Part shown: positions 1-8,971 of the stretch, in pieces
How the letters are laid out: every line of letters starts with the position of its first letter
Numbering within the stretch: position 1 is the first letter of the stretch
NCBI GenBank assembly: GCA_910579645.1
Contig: CAJTVK010000002.1
Coordinates: 64,696 to 93,393 of the forward strand
Source: an uncultured Lachnospiraceae bacterium
GTDB lineage: Bacteria; Bacillota; Clostridia; Lachnospirales; Lachnospiraceae
Length of the DNA: 28,698 nucleotides
Direction of reading: 5' to 3'
The notes under the pieces: generated by a model
What the model was told of the DNA's origin: nothing
Database searches by the model: none
What the model saw: the letters and a program-made list of their open reading frames with translations, nothing else
Translations under genes and position numbers: made by a program

Positions 1-11
1 CCCCCGCCATT

Positions 12-791
12 CTATGGCTTTGCGGCGGAATTTTCCGGCTGATTCCGCCAGTCCAGCGGACTCATTCCCGTATTTTTTTTGAACAGCCGGCTGAAATACC
101 CCTGATCCTGATATCCAATCATTTCGCTTACTTGCTTTACGGGTATTTCCGGATTATGGGATAGGTAGTGTTTGGCTTGGGAGAGCCTCATCTGAGTAAT
201 GAATTTCAAGGGTGATACCTGATATTGCTGCTGGAAAATCTTGGTCAGATAGCTGGGGCTGTAATGCATGCTGTCGGCAATCAGGTTCAGGTTGGTATCC
301 ATATTGTAATTTTTGACAAGATAATCCCGCAGCGTGGCAGCAATCTGCTCCGGGGAGTTCCGTGCCATGGACTCATTGAATATTTTTTCGTAAGCTTTCT
401 GTTCGATCTGGTACTGTCTGCGGATGCTGCGCAGAGCCAACGTCAATTCTTCCGGATCCACCGGTTTCAGCAGATATTCCGAGACTTTCAGGCGGATGGC
501 ACTCTGTGCATACTCAAAATCAGAAAACCCGCTGATGATGATAAATTTAGTCAGAGGACAGTGATTGTAAACATTTTCCAACAGTTCAATCCCGTTCATG
601 ACAGGCATCCGGATATCCGTAATCAGGAGATCCGGATTGTGCTGTTTCACCAGCTGATAGGCTTCATCGCCGGTCTGTGCCTTCCCTATCACCTCAAAAT
701 CCGGTGCATATTGTTGGATTTTTTCTGTCAGGTGATTCAGGAGCAGTATTTCGTCTTCTGCTACGATTACGGTATATTTTGCAGTTCCCAT
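12..791 (-). CDS. AraC-family response regulator (YesN-like)
   Basis: Cytoplasmic transcription factor of a two-component system. The N-terminal receiver domain (about residues 5-120) has the acidic pair E12-D13, phospho-acceptor D59 in a TDIRMP context and the conserved Lys109 in LLKP. The C-terminal AraC/XylS DNA-binding domain (about 160-250) carries two helix-turn-helix units, the second with the GYQDQGYFSRLFKK signature. The start lies 6 bases past the end of the upstream histidine kinase gene, and an AAAGGAGAG ribosome site sits inside the end of that gene, so the two are co-transcribed and probably translationally coupled. In Firmicutes such YesMN pairs usually switch on the adjacent sugar ABC transporter operon, which here is divergent at 3052. 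The exact inducer is not readable from sequence. An inverted repeat (GGCGGAAT/ATTCCGCC, about 24-49) covers its last codons but has no T tract. Confidence 0.93.
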   Translation of the reverse strand: MGTAKYTVIVAEDEILLLNHLTEKIQQYAPDFEVIGKAQTGDEAYQLVKQHNPDLLITDIRMPVMNGIELLENVYNHCPLTKFIIISGFSDFEYAQSAIRLKVSEYLLKPVDPEELTLALRSIRRQYQIEQKAYEKIFNESMARNSPEQIAATLRDYLVKNYNMDTNLNLIADSMHYSPSYLTKIFQQQYQVSPLKFITQMRLSQAKHYLSHNPEIPVKQVSEMIGYQDQGYFSRLFKKNTGMSPLDWRNQPENSAAKP

Positions 792-796
792 TTTCT

Positions 797-2644
797 CTAT
801 CTCTCCTTTTTTCGCCCAATGGTCACGATGCCGTGGCAGTCGCCGGTGTTGCCATATTCAAATATGATCTCTGTTCCGCAGTGCAGATGCCAACGTATGT
901 ACACATTCAATAATCCAAGCCCGTCGATATTCAGTTCCGGCAGGCCGGGCTGTTCGTCTGCGATACGGATGCGCTCACGAATCATGGCAAGGGACTCTTC
1001 GGAAAATCCGGTGCCGGAATCTTTCACTTCAATTTGCCAGGAGGATTCGGAAATTATGCTTCGGATGGATAAGTTCCATGGCGGCTTGCAGTCAATTCCG
1101 TATTTCAGCGCATTTTCCACAATGGGTTGTATAATCAGCTTAGGAACCGGAACATCCAGAATGGAATCGTCTATGTCGACGGTATAGTTCAGATTTTCCT
1201 GAAAGCGAACCTTCATGCAGTATAGGTATTTCCGTACATAATCCATTTCTTCCCGAAGAGTGACGGGAGCATTTGAAGTGTCTGTGATATAGCGCATCAT
1301 CCTTGTCAGGTTCCGGCAAATCATAATAACCTCGTCTTTCCGTTCCATCTCCGCAAGTACGATAATGCTGGCCAGCATATTGTAGTAAAAATGAGGGTTA
1401 ATCTGGGACTGGAGCGCCAAGTTTCTGGATTTTAATTCCTGTGCCCGGGAATCCAGCAGCGCGTTCATGGAATTTTTCAGGTTCACATTCATGTCGGCAA
1501 ATTCTTGGTTCAACTCTTCCAGTTCCACAAATGAGTTGCGCAGTTCAGCTTTATTGTTTTCGTCCAATGTGTCAAGCATGGTTTTCTGGATGACTTTTTT
1601 TAGCTTCCGGATAGGTTTGATAAGCTGGCGGGAAGTCATGTAGGAAAAGACTAAGCAAAGTCCCACCATAAGAAAAATAACCATCAGCAGAAAATGCAGC
1701 ATGTTTCTGACGGGAAGAAGAACCTGTGCTTCATCCTGTACAATGACATAAGTCCAATGACTATAGGAAGAGGTTTTGTGGATGAGCAGTTCCCGTTTTC
1801 CGTTGATTCTATAAGTTTTTGCAGGATTGTCTTCCGGCTGTCCGCTGATAAGGGAATAGTATGCTGCGGAAGTATCATTTGCCTCCGGGAGGTCATAGGG
1901 GTAGACCAAATATCCTTCGGCATTATAGATATATACTGCCGGGGCGGACTTTGTTCTCTTTTGGTAAGTGATAATGCTTTTGAAGACAGAAGAGCATTTT
2001 TTCATGGTTTCAATAACACCGATTTCCTGTTTGGAACTGTCCTGCAGCGTGCGGTAGAGGGAAATATACCAAGTAGGCGGTGTGCTGGAAGTACCGCTTG
2101 TCTTAAGGTCGTTGGTTGCGTAGGGCAGGCTTACCGTCTTTTTTCCGGCATTTTCGGATACGGTGTCCATCCAGTCCAAGGTGTTCAGGTCAATGGGGTA
2201 TATGTTGGTTTTGCTCCCCACCTGCAGAAGATAGCCGTTGTAATCATAGAGATTGATTTGGTCCGCATTTAGGTTTGTTCCGTTGATGGACATAAAGAGC
2301 GTGGTCAGGTTTCGGAATTCGTCGGAGGCAGCGGAGATGTCCATCCATTCCGAAAGCTGCTTTTTGATCAGGTTGCTGTAAGAGATGTTAATGGAAACGT
2401 TGTCCAGTTCACGGATTTCCGCATCGGTTTGGGAAAGAAAGGAATTGTTCAGTTCCTGCAGGCTTTTCGTTTCCCTCTCTATCAGAATTTCCGAGGTATA
2501 TCGATAAAAAAATACGGAGTACAGCAGGACGACAATCATAGCCATAAAAAAGTAGGTTAGGAAAAAATGGGTTTGCAGTTTATGCTTCATATGAAAAACG
2601 GTGTCCTTCCAGGTATGCGGCTGTGGCCGCTTTGGCAAAATCAT
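797..2644 (-). CDS. Sensor histidine kinase (YesM-like)
   Basis: Membrane sensor kinase that should phosphorylate the regulator encoded just downstream. It has one membrane segment near residues 26-46, an extracellular sensor region of about 265 residues (Cache-like by position, weakly conserved) and a second membrane segment at about 313-337. A HAMP-like linker follows, then the His_kinase domain with the acceptor His418 in the QINPHF motif typical of the LytS/YesM class. The N box (IIQPIVENALKYG) and G boxes (DSGTGF, GLGLLN) of an HATPase_c domain lie near the C-terminus. The start is uncertain: neither the first ATG (2644) nor the in-frame ATG at 2590 (Met19) has a well-spaced ribosome site. 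The later start would give the usual short cytoplasmic tail before the first membrane segment. Confidence 0.92.
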   Translation of the reverse strand: MILPKRPQPHTWKDTVFHMKHKLQTHFFLTYFFMAMIVVLLYSVFFYRYTSEILIERETKSLQELNNSFLSQTDAEIRELDNVSINISYSNLIKKQLSEWMDISAASDEFRNLTTLFMSINGTNLNADQINLYDYNGYLLQVGSKTNIYPIDLNTLDWMDTVSENAGKKTVSLPYATNDLKTSGTSSTPPTWYISLYRTLQDSSKQEIGVIETMKKCSSVFKSIITYQKRTKSAPAVYIYNAEGYLVYPYDLPEANDTSAAYYSLISGQPEDNPAKTYRINGKRELLIHKTSSYSHWTYVIVQDEAQVLLPVRNMLHFLLMVIFLMVGLCLVFSYMTSRQLIKPIRKLKKVIQKTMLDTLDENNKAELRNSFVELEELNQEFADMNVNLKNSMNALLDSRAQELKSRNLALQSQINPHFYYNMLASIIVLAEMERKDEVIMICRNLTRMMRYITDTSNAPVTLREEMDYVRKYLYCMKVRFQENLNYTVDIDDSILDVPVPKLIIQPIVENALKYGIDCKPPWNLSIRSIISESSWQIEVKDSGTGFSEESLAMIRERIRIADEQPGLPELNIDGLGLLNVYIRWHLHCGTEIIFEYGNTGDCHGIVTIGRKKER

Positions 2645-3051
2645 CGGCAGTAACGAATACTTTTATGGTACAACAGAATGTCTAAAAATGCAAATGCAAA
2701 TAGGAAATGAAAGTAATAATGTATAATCAGAAAATGTGATAAAAAAGCAGGGATGTATAATTTGCATATGGAAAGAAAAAAATGCAGCATAAAACTATAA
2801 AATATGTAAAAAATGTCCTAATTCAAAAGCGGATAGTACATAGACGGAATTACAAAAAGGAACTACTATAAGTACATGTAAAACATAATATTCCGAGACC
2901 ATCCATGAACAGACCTTGATGTATTTCCGCGTGCTCAGGAGGAATGTCGGGTCGGAAATGCCGTGAGGGGAAGATGCTGTGAGCAGGCAGGTACGGGAGG
3001 TACGGATGTGTTGCCGAATATGTAAAACAATAAAAGAAAGGATGAGGGTAA
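2645..3051. other. Divergent intergenic region, kinase / solute-binding protein
   Basis: This 407-bp AT-rich gap separates the divergent two-component and transporter genes, so it should hold both promoters and the regulator's binding sites. On the plus strand the best promoter candidate is TAGACG (2841-2846), 17 bases, TACTAT (2864-2869), which leaves a leader of about 170 bases before the start at 3052. A perfect TATAAT at 2722-2727 has no acceptable -35. On the minus strand only a weak TTGCAT-17-TACCAT pair is visible. The leader contains a short inverted repeat (ATTTCCG/CGGAAAT) around 2922-2970. No open frame with a convincing ribosome site is seen here, and no clear catabolite-repression operator. 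Confidence 0.5.
2841..2869 (+). promoter_or_regulatory. Candidate promoter for the sugar ABC operon
   Basis: TAGACG and TACTAT hexamers, each 4 of 6 to consensus, are separated by 17 bases and lie upstream of the solute-binding protein gene. A weak core like this suits an activator-dependent promoter, which fits control by the adjacent AraC-type regulator, but that link is inferred. Confidence 0.35.
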
Positions 3052-4464
3052 ATGAAGAAAAAAGTAATCAGTGCATTATTGTGTGCGGCAATGTTGACAG
3101 CTTCATTGACAGGGTGTTCGGGAGAAACTTCCGACAGCGGCAACAGCAGAGAGGAGAGTTCGGGGACGGAGAGTGCCGGTCAGGAAAGTTCCGGAGAAAC
3201 TGCTGCGGCAGAGAGCGGCCAGAAAGAAACCCCCGATATGGATTTTGCAGGAGAAGAACTGAGCATTCTGGTATCTGCAGGATGGATGGACAATCGCTAT
3301 GACGATACGATTGCAAGATTTGAAGAAACTTACGATGTAACGGTGGATTTGCAGACCATTCCCGCAGATCAATACAGCGATATTCTCCAGTCCAAGCTTT
3401 CTACGGATTCTTGTGCAGATATTTTCTGGATTCAGTCCAATCCGTTTGCAATCAGTTCCGTGATCGTGGATCCGGAAAAATATTGTATAGACTTTTCCGA
3501 TGCGGGATGGAAGGGCATCATGCCGGAGGCAAGGCTTTCTTCCTGCGAGTATGAAGGTAAGCTGTACGGACTGCAGATTTGGCATAATTCACCGGAATAT
3601 GTCATGACATATAACAAAACTTTATTTGAAGAACTGAATTTGGAGGTTCCCACAAGTTATGCAGAACTGTTGAATGTCTGTGAAAAAATTGCGGCAGAGG
3701 GAATTACGCCTTGGTTTTTGCCCGGAGCGGACGGGTGGCAGCACCAGCTTGCATTTTTCCAAATCGGCGGTGTGTATGAAGAAGCGGTTCCCGGACTGTA
3801 TGATGCGTTGAACGGGAATACTGCGACATTTGCTGACAATGCAAAGATGCTGGAAGTATTGACACAGTTTAAAGAACTATCGGATAAAGGATATTTCGGA
3901 GAGGATTGGATAGGGACGGACAGTGCAAATATGGCAAATGAATTCGGCGACAGAAATTGTGCAATGGCTATGGCAAATTCCAGTTATATCAAGCAAATTC
4001 AGGAGGAGACAGGTACGGCAGATGAATTTGGACTGTTTCTTATCCCCTTGGGTGACAACGGCAGTTTCCCGACGAACCCGGCAGGGCCGACCATGTTCGG
4101 ATATAAAGGGACGGAGCATGAGGAATTGGTGAAGACATTCTTTGACTTTGTGACAACGACGGAAAGCCTGCAGGAAATCTTGGACAATTCGCCGGCTTAT
4201 ACGAATTTGGATGTAAATGATGCCGGGTTGGAACAGCACTGGCTCCCGGAAGAAGAAGAGTTCATGAATGCCGTGGATAAGAATAAGATGAATACGCCTG
4301 TGCTTCAGACCGGAACTAAGTATACCAATGATTATTGGGGAGATTTTGGTGCGGATATGATATCTTTCTGCCAAAATCAGTGCGAGGCAAATGATGTGCT
4401 GAAAAACATGGATTCCAACCGTGCGGAGGCGGCAAAAATTGCCGGTGACAGTGCATGGGAATAA
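3052..4464 (+). CDS. Sugar ABC transporter solute-binding lipoprotein (family 1)
   Basis: Extracellular, lipid-anchored binding protein that would capture an oligosaccharide and hand it to the two permeases downstream. The signal peptide is a KKK start, a hydrophobic core and the lipobox LTGC with Cys22 as the lipidated residue. A low-complexity Ser/Glu/Gly linker (about 23-62) then spaces the receptor from the membrane. The mature part has the extracellular bacterial solute-binding family 1 layout: an N-terminal lobe beginning ELSILVSAGW, a hinge near residue 180, and many Trp/Tyr residues able to stack on sugars. Length (470 aa) is normal for CUT1-type binding proteins. The start ATG follows an AGGGTAA ribosome site. 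The substrate is inferred from the glycosidases downstream, not from this protein. Confidence 0.93.
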   Translation: MKKKVISALLCAAMLTASLTGCSGETSDSGNSREESSGTESAGQESSGETAAAESGQKETPDMDFAGEELSILVSAGWMDNRYDDTIARFEETYDVTVDLQTIPADQYSDILQSKLSTDSCADIFWIQSNPFAISSVIVDPEKYCIDFSDAGWKGIMPEARLSSCEYEGKLYGLQIWHNSPEYVMTYNKTLFEELNLEVPTSYAELLNVCEKIAAEGITPWFLPGADGWQHQLAFFQIGGVYEEAVPGLYDALNGNTATFADNAKMLEVLTQFKELSDKGYFGEDWIGTDSANMANEFGDRNCAMAMANSSYIKQIQEETGTADEFGLFLIPLGDNGSFPTNPAGPTMFGYKGTEHEELVKTFFDFVTTTESLQEILDNSPAYTNLDVNDAGLEQHWLPEEEEFMNAVDKNKMNTPVLQTGTKYTNDYWGDFGADMISFCQNQCEANDVLKNMDSNRAEAAKIAGDSAWE

Positions 4465-4503
4465 ATCAATCTGTAAAGTGACAGAAACAATGGAGGTAAA
4501 GCT

Positions 4504-4535
4504 GCCGGAGAGGAGCATGCCATGCTGCTCCCGGC
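4504..4535 (+). promoter_or_regulatory. Intercistronic hairpin after the binding-protein gene
   Basis: GCCGG...CCGGC, GAG/CTC and AGCATG/CATGCT pair to form a strong imperfect stem with one bulge and one mismatch in the 101-base gap between the binding protein and the first permease. No T run follows directly, so it is more likely an RNA-stability or partial-attenuation element than a full terminator. Such stems commonly keep binding protein in excess over permease. Confidence 0.6.
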
Positions 4536-4565
4536 ACTTTCAAAAACCGGGAAAGTGGTGATTTT

Positions 4566-5444
4566 TTGAAAAAAAATAAAATATATCCAATGTGGTTCTT
4601 GTTTGTTCCGCTTGTGCTTTACAGTGTGTTTTTTCTTCTTCCCAGTATTTTGGGGATTGGATATTCGTTCACCGATTGGAACTCCCGCAGTATGGGAGAA
4701 GTAGGTTTCGTGGGACTTAGCAATTACATAGAAATTTTTACTTCGGATAAGGATTATCTTTCCGGAATCGGGCATACGCTGATGTTTACGGTAGTTTCAA
4801 ACATCGTGAAGCTTATTCCGGCTTTGTTCCTGGCGATTATGCTGAATGAAGGAATCCGGGGGAAAGGTGTGTACAGGACGCTGCTGTATCTGCCGTCCAT
4901 ACTGCCGTATGTGATTATCGGCATTTTATTCACGTCTATTTTAAACTATAACAACGGAATGCTTAACAGTGTTCTGGAATTTCTGCATTTGGGCTTCCTG
5001 AAACAGAAGTGGCTGTCGGATTTGAATGTGGTTTGGAAATCTATATTCGGGGTGGATGCATGGAGGGGCGTAGGTTATGTCATGACAATCTTTATTGCGG
5101 GCTTAAGCACCATCCCAAGATCTTATTATGAGGCGGCGCAGATTGACGGCGCAAATTTCTGGCAGAGGCTGCGGTATGTGACACTGCCCATGATTTCGGG
5201 TTCGATAATGATTAATCTGGTATTCGGCATTACTTACGGACTGAAGGTATTTGATATTATTTATGTGCTGACTAACGGAGGCCCAGGCCATGCGACAGAA
5301 GTGATTACGACCTATTCCTATCAGCTATATTCTTCCGGACATTATGGAATGTCAACGGCACTGAATACAATTTTGCTGCTGATTACGGCAGCCGTAGGGG
5401 TATGGATAGTGAAGAGCATGAGTAAACAGGAGGTACAGCAATGA
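4566..5444 (+). CDS. Sugar ABC transporter permease (first subunit)
   Basis: Integral membrane subunit of a CUT1-type carbohydrate importer (MalF/UgpA/LacF-like). About six hydrophobic segments are visible, beginning at residues 8-32. The cytoplasmic EAA loop, which docks the ATPase, is at about 189-205 (EAAQIDGA followed by LPMI). The reading frame opens with a TTG codon; the in-frame ATG at residue 9 would cut into the first membrane helix, so TTG at 4566 is preferred, preceded by a modest GTGGTG purine stretch. It overlaps the next permease by four bases (ATGA). No ATP-binding subunit is encoded nearby; such importers often share an MsmK-type ATPase encoded elsewhere. Confidence 0.93.
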   Translation: MKKNKIYPMWFLFVPLVLYSVFFLLPSILGIGYSFTDWNSRSMGEVGFVGLSNYIEIFTSDKDYLSGIGHTLMFTVVSNIVKLIPALFLAIMLNEGIRGKGVYRTLLYLPSILPYVIIGILFTSILNYNNGMLNSVLEFLHLGFLKQKWLSDLNVVWKSIFGVDAWRGVGYVMTIFIAGLSTIPRSYYEAAQIDGANFWQRLRYVTLPMISGSIMINLVFGITYGLKVFDIIYVLTNGGPGHATEVITTYSYQLYSSGHYGMSTALNTILLLITAAVGVWIVKSMSKQEVQQ

Positions 5445-6262
5445 CAAAAAAAAGAATACTTGCCGTGCTGAAGCATGCACTGATGATTCTGCTGTGCCTT
5501 GCGGTAGTTCTTCCGTTTTACCTTGTGGTAATCAATTCTTTTAAAACAAAAGGGGAAGCGGCGAGGATGAATCTGTCGCTTCCGAAAGAATGGCAGTTTT
5601 CCAATTATAAGGAGGTAATAGAGAAAGGGAAACTGATACAAGGCTTCTTCAACAGTTTGATTTATGCCGGGGTTTCTACGCTGATTGGTGTGGTGAGTTC
5701 CGCAATGGCATCGTTTGTGATGAGCAGGCGGAAGACGAAGATTAATATCTTTCTGTATTATTTTGTGCTTTGCGGACTGTTTTTCCCTGTGAACTATGTG
5801 ACATTGTCGAGGGTGCTGAGTACATTTCTGCTGACAAATACTAAGGCGGGGATAGTGATAGTGTTTACCAGTGCGATGATTCCGTTCTGCGTATTCACCA
5901 TACGAAATTTCATTTCCTCCGTTCCCGTGGAATTGGATGAGGCGGCAGTGCTGGATGGTGCAGGGCCTGTGGCATTATTTTTCCGGATTATCATACCTAT
6001 GCTGAAGCCGGTGCTGTTTACTTGCTTTATCCTGCAATTCATGGGAGTATGGAGTGACTTCCTCACTCCGCTTTATCTGTCATCCAAGAGCAAACTGTTT
6101 CCTATGACAATGGCGGTGTATCAGTTCTTTGGCAAAAATACGAATTATTGGAACTACATCTTTGCGGATATTGTGCTGACCTGTATTCCGGTAATCCTAG
6201 TGTATCTGTTCGGACAGAAATATATTATCGGCGGGCTGACTTCCGGTGCGGTGAAAGAATAA
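5441..6262 (+). CDS. Sugar ABC transporter permease (second subunit)
   Basis: Second membrane subunit of the same importer (MalG/UgpE-like), translationally coupled to the first by an ATGA overlap, with an AGGAGGT ribosome site inside the preceding gene. It has about six hydrophobic segments (first at about 12-33). The EAA loop is at about 167-190 (DEAAVLDGAG followed by IIIPML), and the C-terminal sequence is typical, with a YIIGGLTSGAVKE-like end. Length (273 aa) matches the family. It forms a heterodimeric pore with its neighbour and relies on the lipoprotein at 3052 for substrate. The 127 bases before the next gene hold no promoter I can defend, so transcription probably continues. Confidence 0.93.
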   Translation: MTKKRILAVLKHALMILLCLAVVLPFYLVVINSFKTKGEAARMNLSLPKEWQFSNYKEVIEKGKLIQGFFNSLIYAGVSTLIGVVSSAMASFVMSRRKTKINIFLYYFVLCGLFFPVNYVTLSRVLSTFLLTNTKAGIVIVFTSAMIPFCVFTIRNFISSVPVELDEAAVLDGAGPVALFFRIIIPMLKPVLFTCFILQFMGVWSDFLTPLYLSSKSKLFPMTMAVYQFFGKNTNYWNYIFADIVLTCIPVILVYLFGQKYIIGGLTSGAVKE

Positions 6263-6389
6263 TGCCGATGAGCATACACAGCGATGAAAAATAAAATATA
6301 AGCTGCGGCAGGTAAAAGGGGTGAAAACAGATAATAAGGAAATGTATCAGAAATGAGAAAATACATAGAAAGAGCGAGAGGTAAAGAAG

Positions 6390-7757
6390 ATGAAAGAATT
6401 AGCGATGAATACGAAACTGGTGGTGCGTCCGATTGTAGGCTGCCTGACTCATTCCCATTTCTGGGAGGGGCCGTGCCGTGCGGGCTATAAAGAGGATATG
6501 ACTGTGGAAGCGGAATCTGCGGCGGCGGATAAGGCATTTGCAGAGGCAAAAAAAATACTGGAGCAGGCAACGGATGAAATCCGTTTTCTGGAAGCCGTGG
6601 ATGCCCGTTATGACGAAAAGTTTGTTGTAGGAAAAGAGGTATTTGCACGGATTGAAGAAGACATGGAACAGGTGGATTTTTTCCTTTGCATGAACTGGAG
6701 AATTCCGAAACTGGAACGTTATAAGAAACCTATTGTGATTTTGCAGAACGGGAATGAAGGGATTGACTTTGCGGCATATTGCAGGAATATCGGAGTGGAG
6801 GCCTATGTGGCGATGGATGTCAGAGATTTGAACGAGATAGCGCATCTCCTATGGGTACGGAAAGCAATATCGGAGACTAGGGCGCTTGTGCTGACCGCAG
6901 GCGGACAGCCTACCTTTGGCATCCAAAGCTTAATCCGGGATCCGGAAGTGCTGCGTCAGAAATATGGATTTGAAGTCATTAAGCTTCCGTTCCGTGAGAT
7001 CTTTAAATATATGGATGAAATCACCGATGAAGAGGCCAAGCCTATTGCGGACAAGATTATCAGCGGTTCCAAGGAGACGAAGGTAAATACGGACTGGTTC
7101 CTTAACGATGTGAAATATTATCTGGCGGCGAAAAAAATGATGGATATTTATGACTGCAATGCATTTTCTACGGCATGCCATGAACTTTGCACCTCCGAGA
7201 TTCCCCAGGAGAGAAAATTTACGCCCTGCATGTGCCATTCCCTGATGAAGGACGAGGGAATCCCTAGCGGATGCGAGGAAGATTTGAATGCGCTGCTGGC
7301 TATGAGCATTTTGCAGTATGCGGCGCACCGTCCGGCATTTATGGGCAATCCGAATCATGAGACGGACGAACTGCTGCGTATCCATCATGCCGTTCCCGCA
7401 TTGTGCATGAACGGATATGGCACGAAACCTCTGGAATATAAGCTGTGGGCATTTACCGGACAGGGCTTCGGCGGAAAGCTGCAGGTTGACTTTACGCAAA
7501 ATGAGCAGAATGATGTGACGCTGGCACGTTTCAATCCGGCGGGGGATACGGTCTGCGTTAAGGTGGGTCAGGTGCTCCGCTCCGAGTATGACGAAGTTTA
7601 CTGCAGCCCGTATTATTATATCCAGATGGATGATGCCAGAAGGTATATGCATCATTTGGCGGGTTTCGGGCATCATCAGGTGTTGGTGTTCGGAAATTAT
7701 CTGCAGGAAATGAAAGATTTGGCGGAAGTAATGGGATTTCAGGTGTTGGAAGGGTGA
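6390..7757 (+). CDS. L-fucose/L-arabinose isomerase family protein
   Basis: A sugar ketol-isomerase-like protein of 455 aa. Members of this fold convert aldoses such as L-fucose or L-arabinose to ketoses with a divalent metal in the cytoplasm. The N-terminal part has the family's alternating beta/alpha units (for example VVRPIVGC at the start and LTAGGQPTFG near residue 174). The metal-site region includes the acidic cluster C295-E296-E297-D298 after GIPSG, and a His pair H332-H333 (HHAVPA). The protein is shorter than classical FucI (about 590 aa), so it belongs to the compact relatives whose substrates are less certain. It sits upstream of a GH95 fucosidase in the same direction, which supports a role with released L-fucose. 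The ATG at 6390 is preferred, with GAGAGG about 9 bases ahead. Confidence 0.8.
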   Translation: MKELAMNTKLVVRPIVGCLTHSHFWEGPCRAGYKEDMTVEAESAAADKAFAEAKKILEQATDEIRFLEAVDARYDEKFVVGKEVFARIEEDMEQVDFFLCMNWRIPKLERYKKPIVILQNGNEGIDFAAYCRNIGVEAYVAMDVRDLNEIAHLLWVRKAISETRALVLTAGGQPTFGIQSLIRDPEVLRQKYGFEVIKLPFREIFKYMDEITDEEAKPIADKIISGSKETKVNTDWFLNDVKYYLAAKKMMDIYDCNAFSTACHELCTSEIPQERKFTPCMCHSLMKDEGIPSGCEEDLNALLAMSILQYAAHRPAFMGNPNHETDELLRIHHAVPALCMNGYGTKPLEYKLWAFTGQGFGGKLQVDFTQNEQNDVTLARFNPAGDTVCVKVGQVLRSEYDEVYCSPYYYIQMDDARRYMHHLAGFGHHQVLVFGNYLQEMKDLAEVMGFQVLEG

Positions 7758-7825
7758 TGCGGGTGAACGCTTCCGGCAAGCGACGCATCGGGCTGACAAC
7801 ACTCTGCTGAAAGGACAATGCATAT

Positions 7826-8971
7826 ATGATTTATTTAAATAATGCAGCAACTACATATCCGAAACCGCAATGTGTTGCAGAAGCACATGCAGAGGCTTTA
7901 TGCGCTCCCCCCGCAGGGCAGTTCCGTAGCGGGGGGCAGAGCGGGGGCAGGGATGTGCTTGCATGCTGCCGGAAAAATCTTGGAAAGCTTCTGGGAATCG
8001 GCAATCCGGAACGGATTTTTTTTACATCCGGGGCGACGGATTCCCTAAATCAGCTTTTTCACGGATTGGAGAGGAAGGGGAGGAAGGTTTTAGTTACTCA
8101 GACGGAGCATAACAGTGTGCTCCGTCCTTTGCTAAACGGAATTGCAGCCGATGCAGTGACGGAAACAGTGCCTTGCGATAAAAACGGGTGGGTAAGCCCG
8201 GAGGCGTTTGAGGAAAGGATTACGGCGGAAACGGGGCTGTTTGTGCTGAATCATTGTTCCAATGTGACCGGTATGGTGCAGGAGGCGGCTCGGTTTGGGG
8301 AGATTTCAAAAAAGCATGGGGTGCTGTTTCTGTTGGATGCTTCTCAGAGTGCCGGGTGTATTCCGGTGGATTGTGACGGATGGCAGGCAGACGCGCTTGT
8401 ATTTACGGGGCATAAGGGGCTGTTTGGACCGCAGGGGACGGGGGGATTTTTTCTGCGGGACGGGGTAAGGATGAAGCCTTATCGGTATGGGGGAACAGGA
8501 AAGGACGGCAGCAGACTTGTCTATGGAGAGGGTGATTTTGAATATGAGGTCGGGACTCAGAATGGTCATGGGATACAAGCTTTGAACGCGGGGGTGGAAT
8601 ATATTCTGGAGCGGGGGGTGGAGAAAATCGCGGAAGAGGAACGGCTGCTGATGAAGCGGCTGTATGAAGGGCTGACGGAAATGAAGGGGGTGACAGTCTA
8701 TGGAGAGAAGGAACGGAATCGGGGGCCGGTGCTGAGTATGAATGTGGCAGGACTGAGGCCGTCAGAACTGGCGTATATTCTTCAGAACGGATATGAAACG
8801 GTAGTTCGGGCAGGGCTGCATTGTGCGCCGCTGATTCATCGGGCGTTGGGGACAGAAGGGTACGGTACGGTACGGGTCAGCGTCTCCGCATTGACAGAAA
8901 GGCAGGAGGTAGAGAATTTTCTGGAGATTATGGGTGAGATTGCGGCAGCAGCAGGGGGAGGTAAGAAATGA
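7826..8971 (+). CDS. Class V aminotransferase / cysteine desulfurase-like enzyme
   Basis: PLP-dependent enzyme of the NifS/CsdA fold, closest in appearance to the cysteine desulfurase subfamily that opens with YLNNAATTYPKP. Catalytic features are all visible: His94 (TEHNS) to stack on PLP, Asp171 and Gln174 (DASQSAG) for the cofactor ring, the Schiff-base Lys197 in TGHKGLFGPQG, and Cys333 in RAGLHCAP as the likely sulfur-accepting residue. Family members move sulfur from cysteine to an acceptor, or act as selenocysteine lyases. Its place between a sugar isomerase and glycosidases is unexpected. The stop overlaps the start of the 100-aa gene that follows (ATGA), so the two products are probably made together. 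The ATG at 7826 has AAGGA about 11 bases upstream. Confidence 0.88.
   Translation: MIYLNNAATTYPKPQCVAEAHAEALCAPPAGQFRSGGQSGGRDVLACCRKNLGKLLGIGNPERIFFTSGATDSLNQLFHGLERKGRKVLVTQTEHNSVLRPLLNGIAADAVTETVPCDKNGWVSPEAFEERITAETGLFVLNHCSNVTGMVQEAARFGEISKKHGVLFLLDASQSAGCIPVDCDGWQADALVFTGHKGLFGPQGTGGFFLRDGVRMKPYRYGGTGKDGSRLVYGEGDFEYEVGTQNGHGIQALNAGVEYILERGVEKIAEEERLLMKRLYEGLTEMKGVTVYGEKERNRGPVLSMNVAGLRPSELAYILQNGYETVVRAGLHCAPLIHRALGTEGYGTVRVSVSALTERQEVENFLEIMGEIAAAAGGGKK

Noticed and set aside
24..49. Inverted repeat GGCGGAAT/ATTCCGCC as a terminator of the regulator gene
   Set aside because: It lies wholly inside the coding region and has no T tract on the minus strand, so it may be chance.
6930..7850. 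306-aa minus-strand open frame across the isomerase and desulfurase-like genes
   Set aside because: It is an antisense frame overlapping two well-supported genes; His/Arg-rich composition typical of reverse-strand readings.
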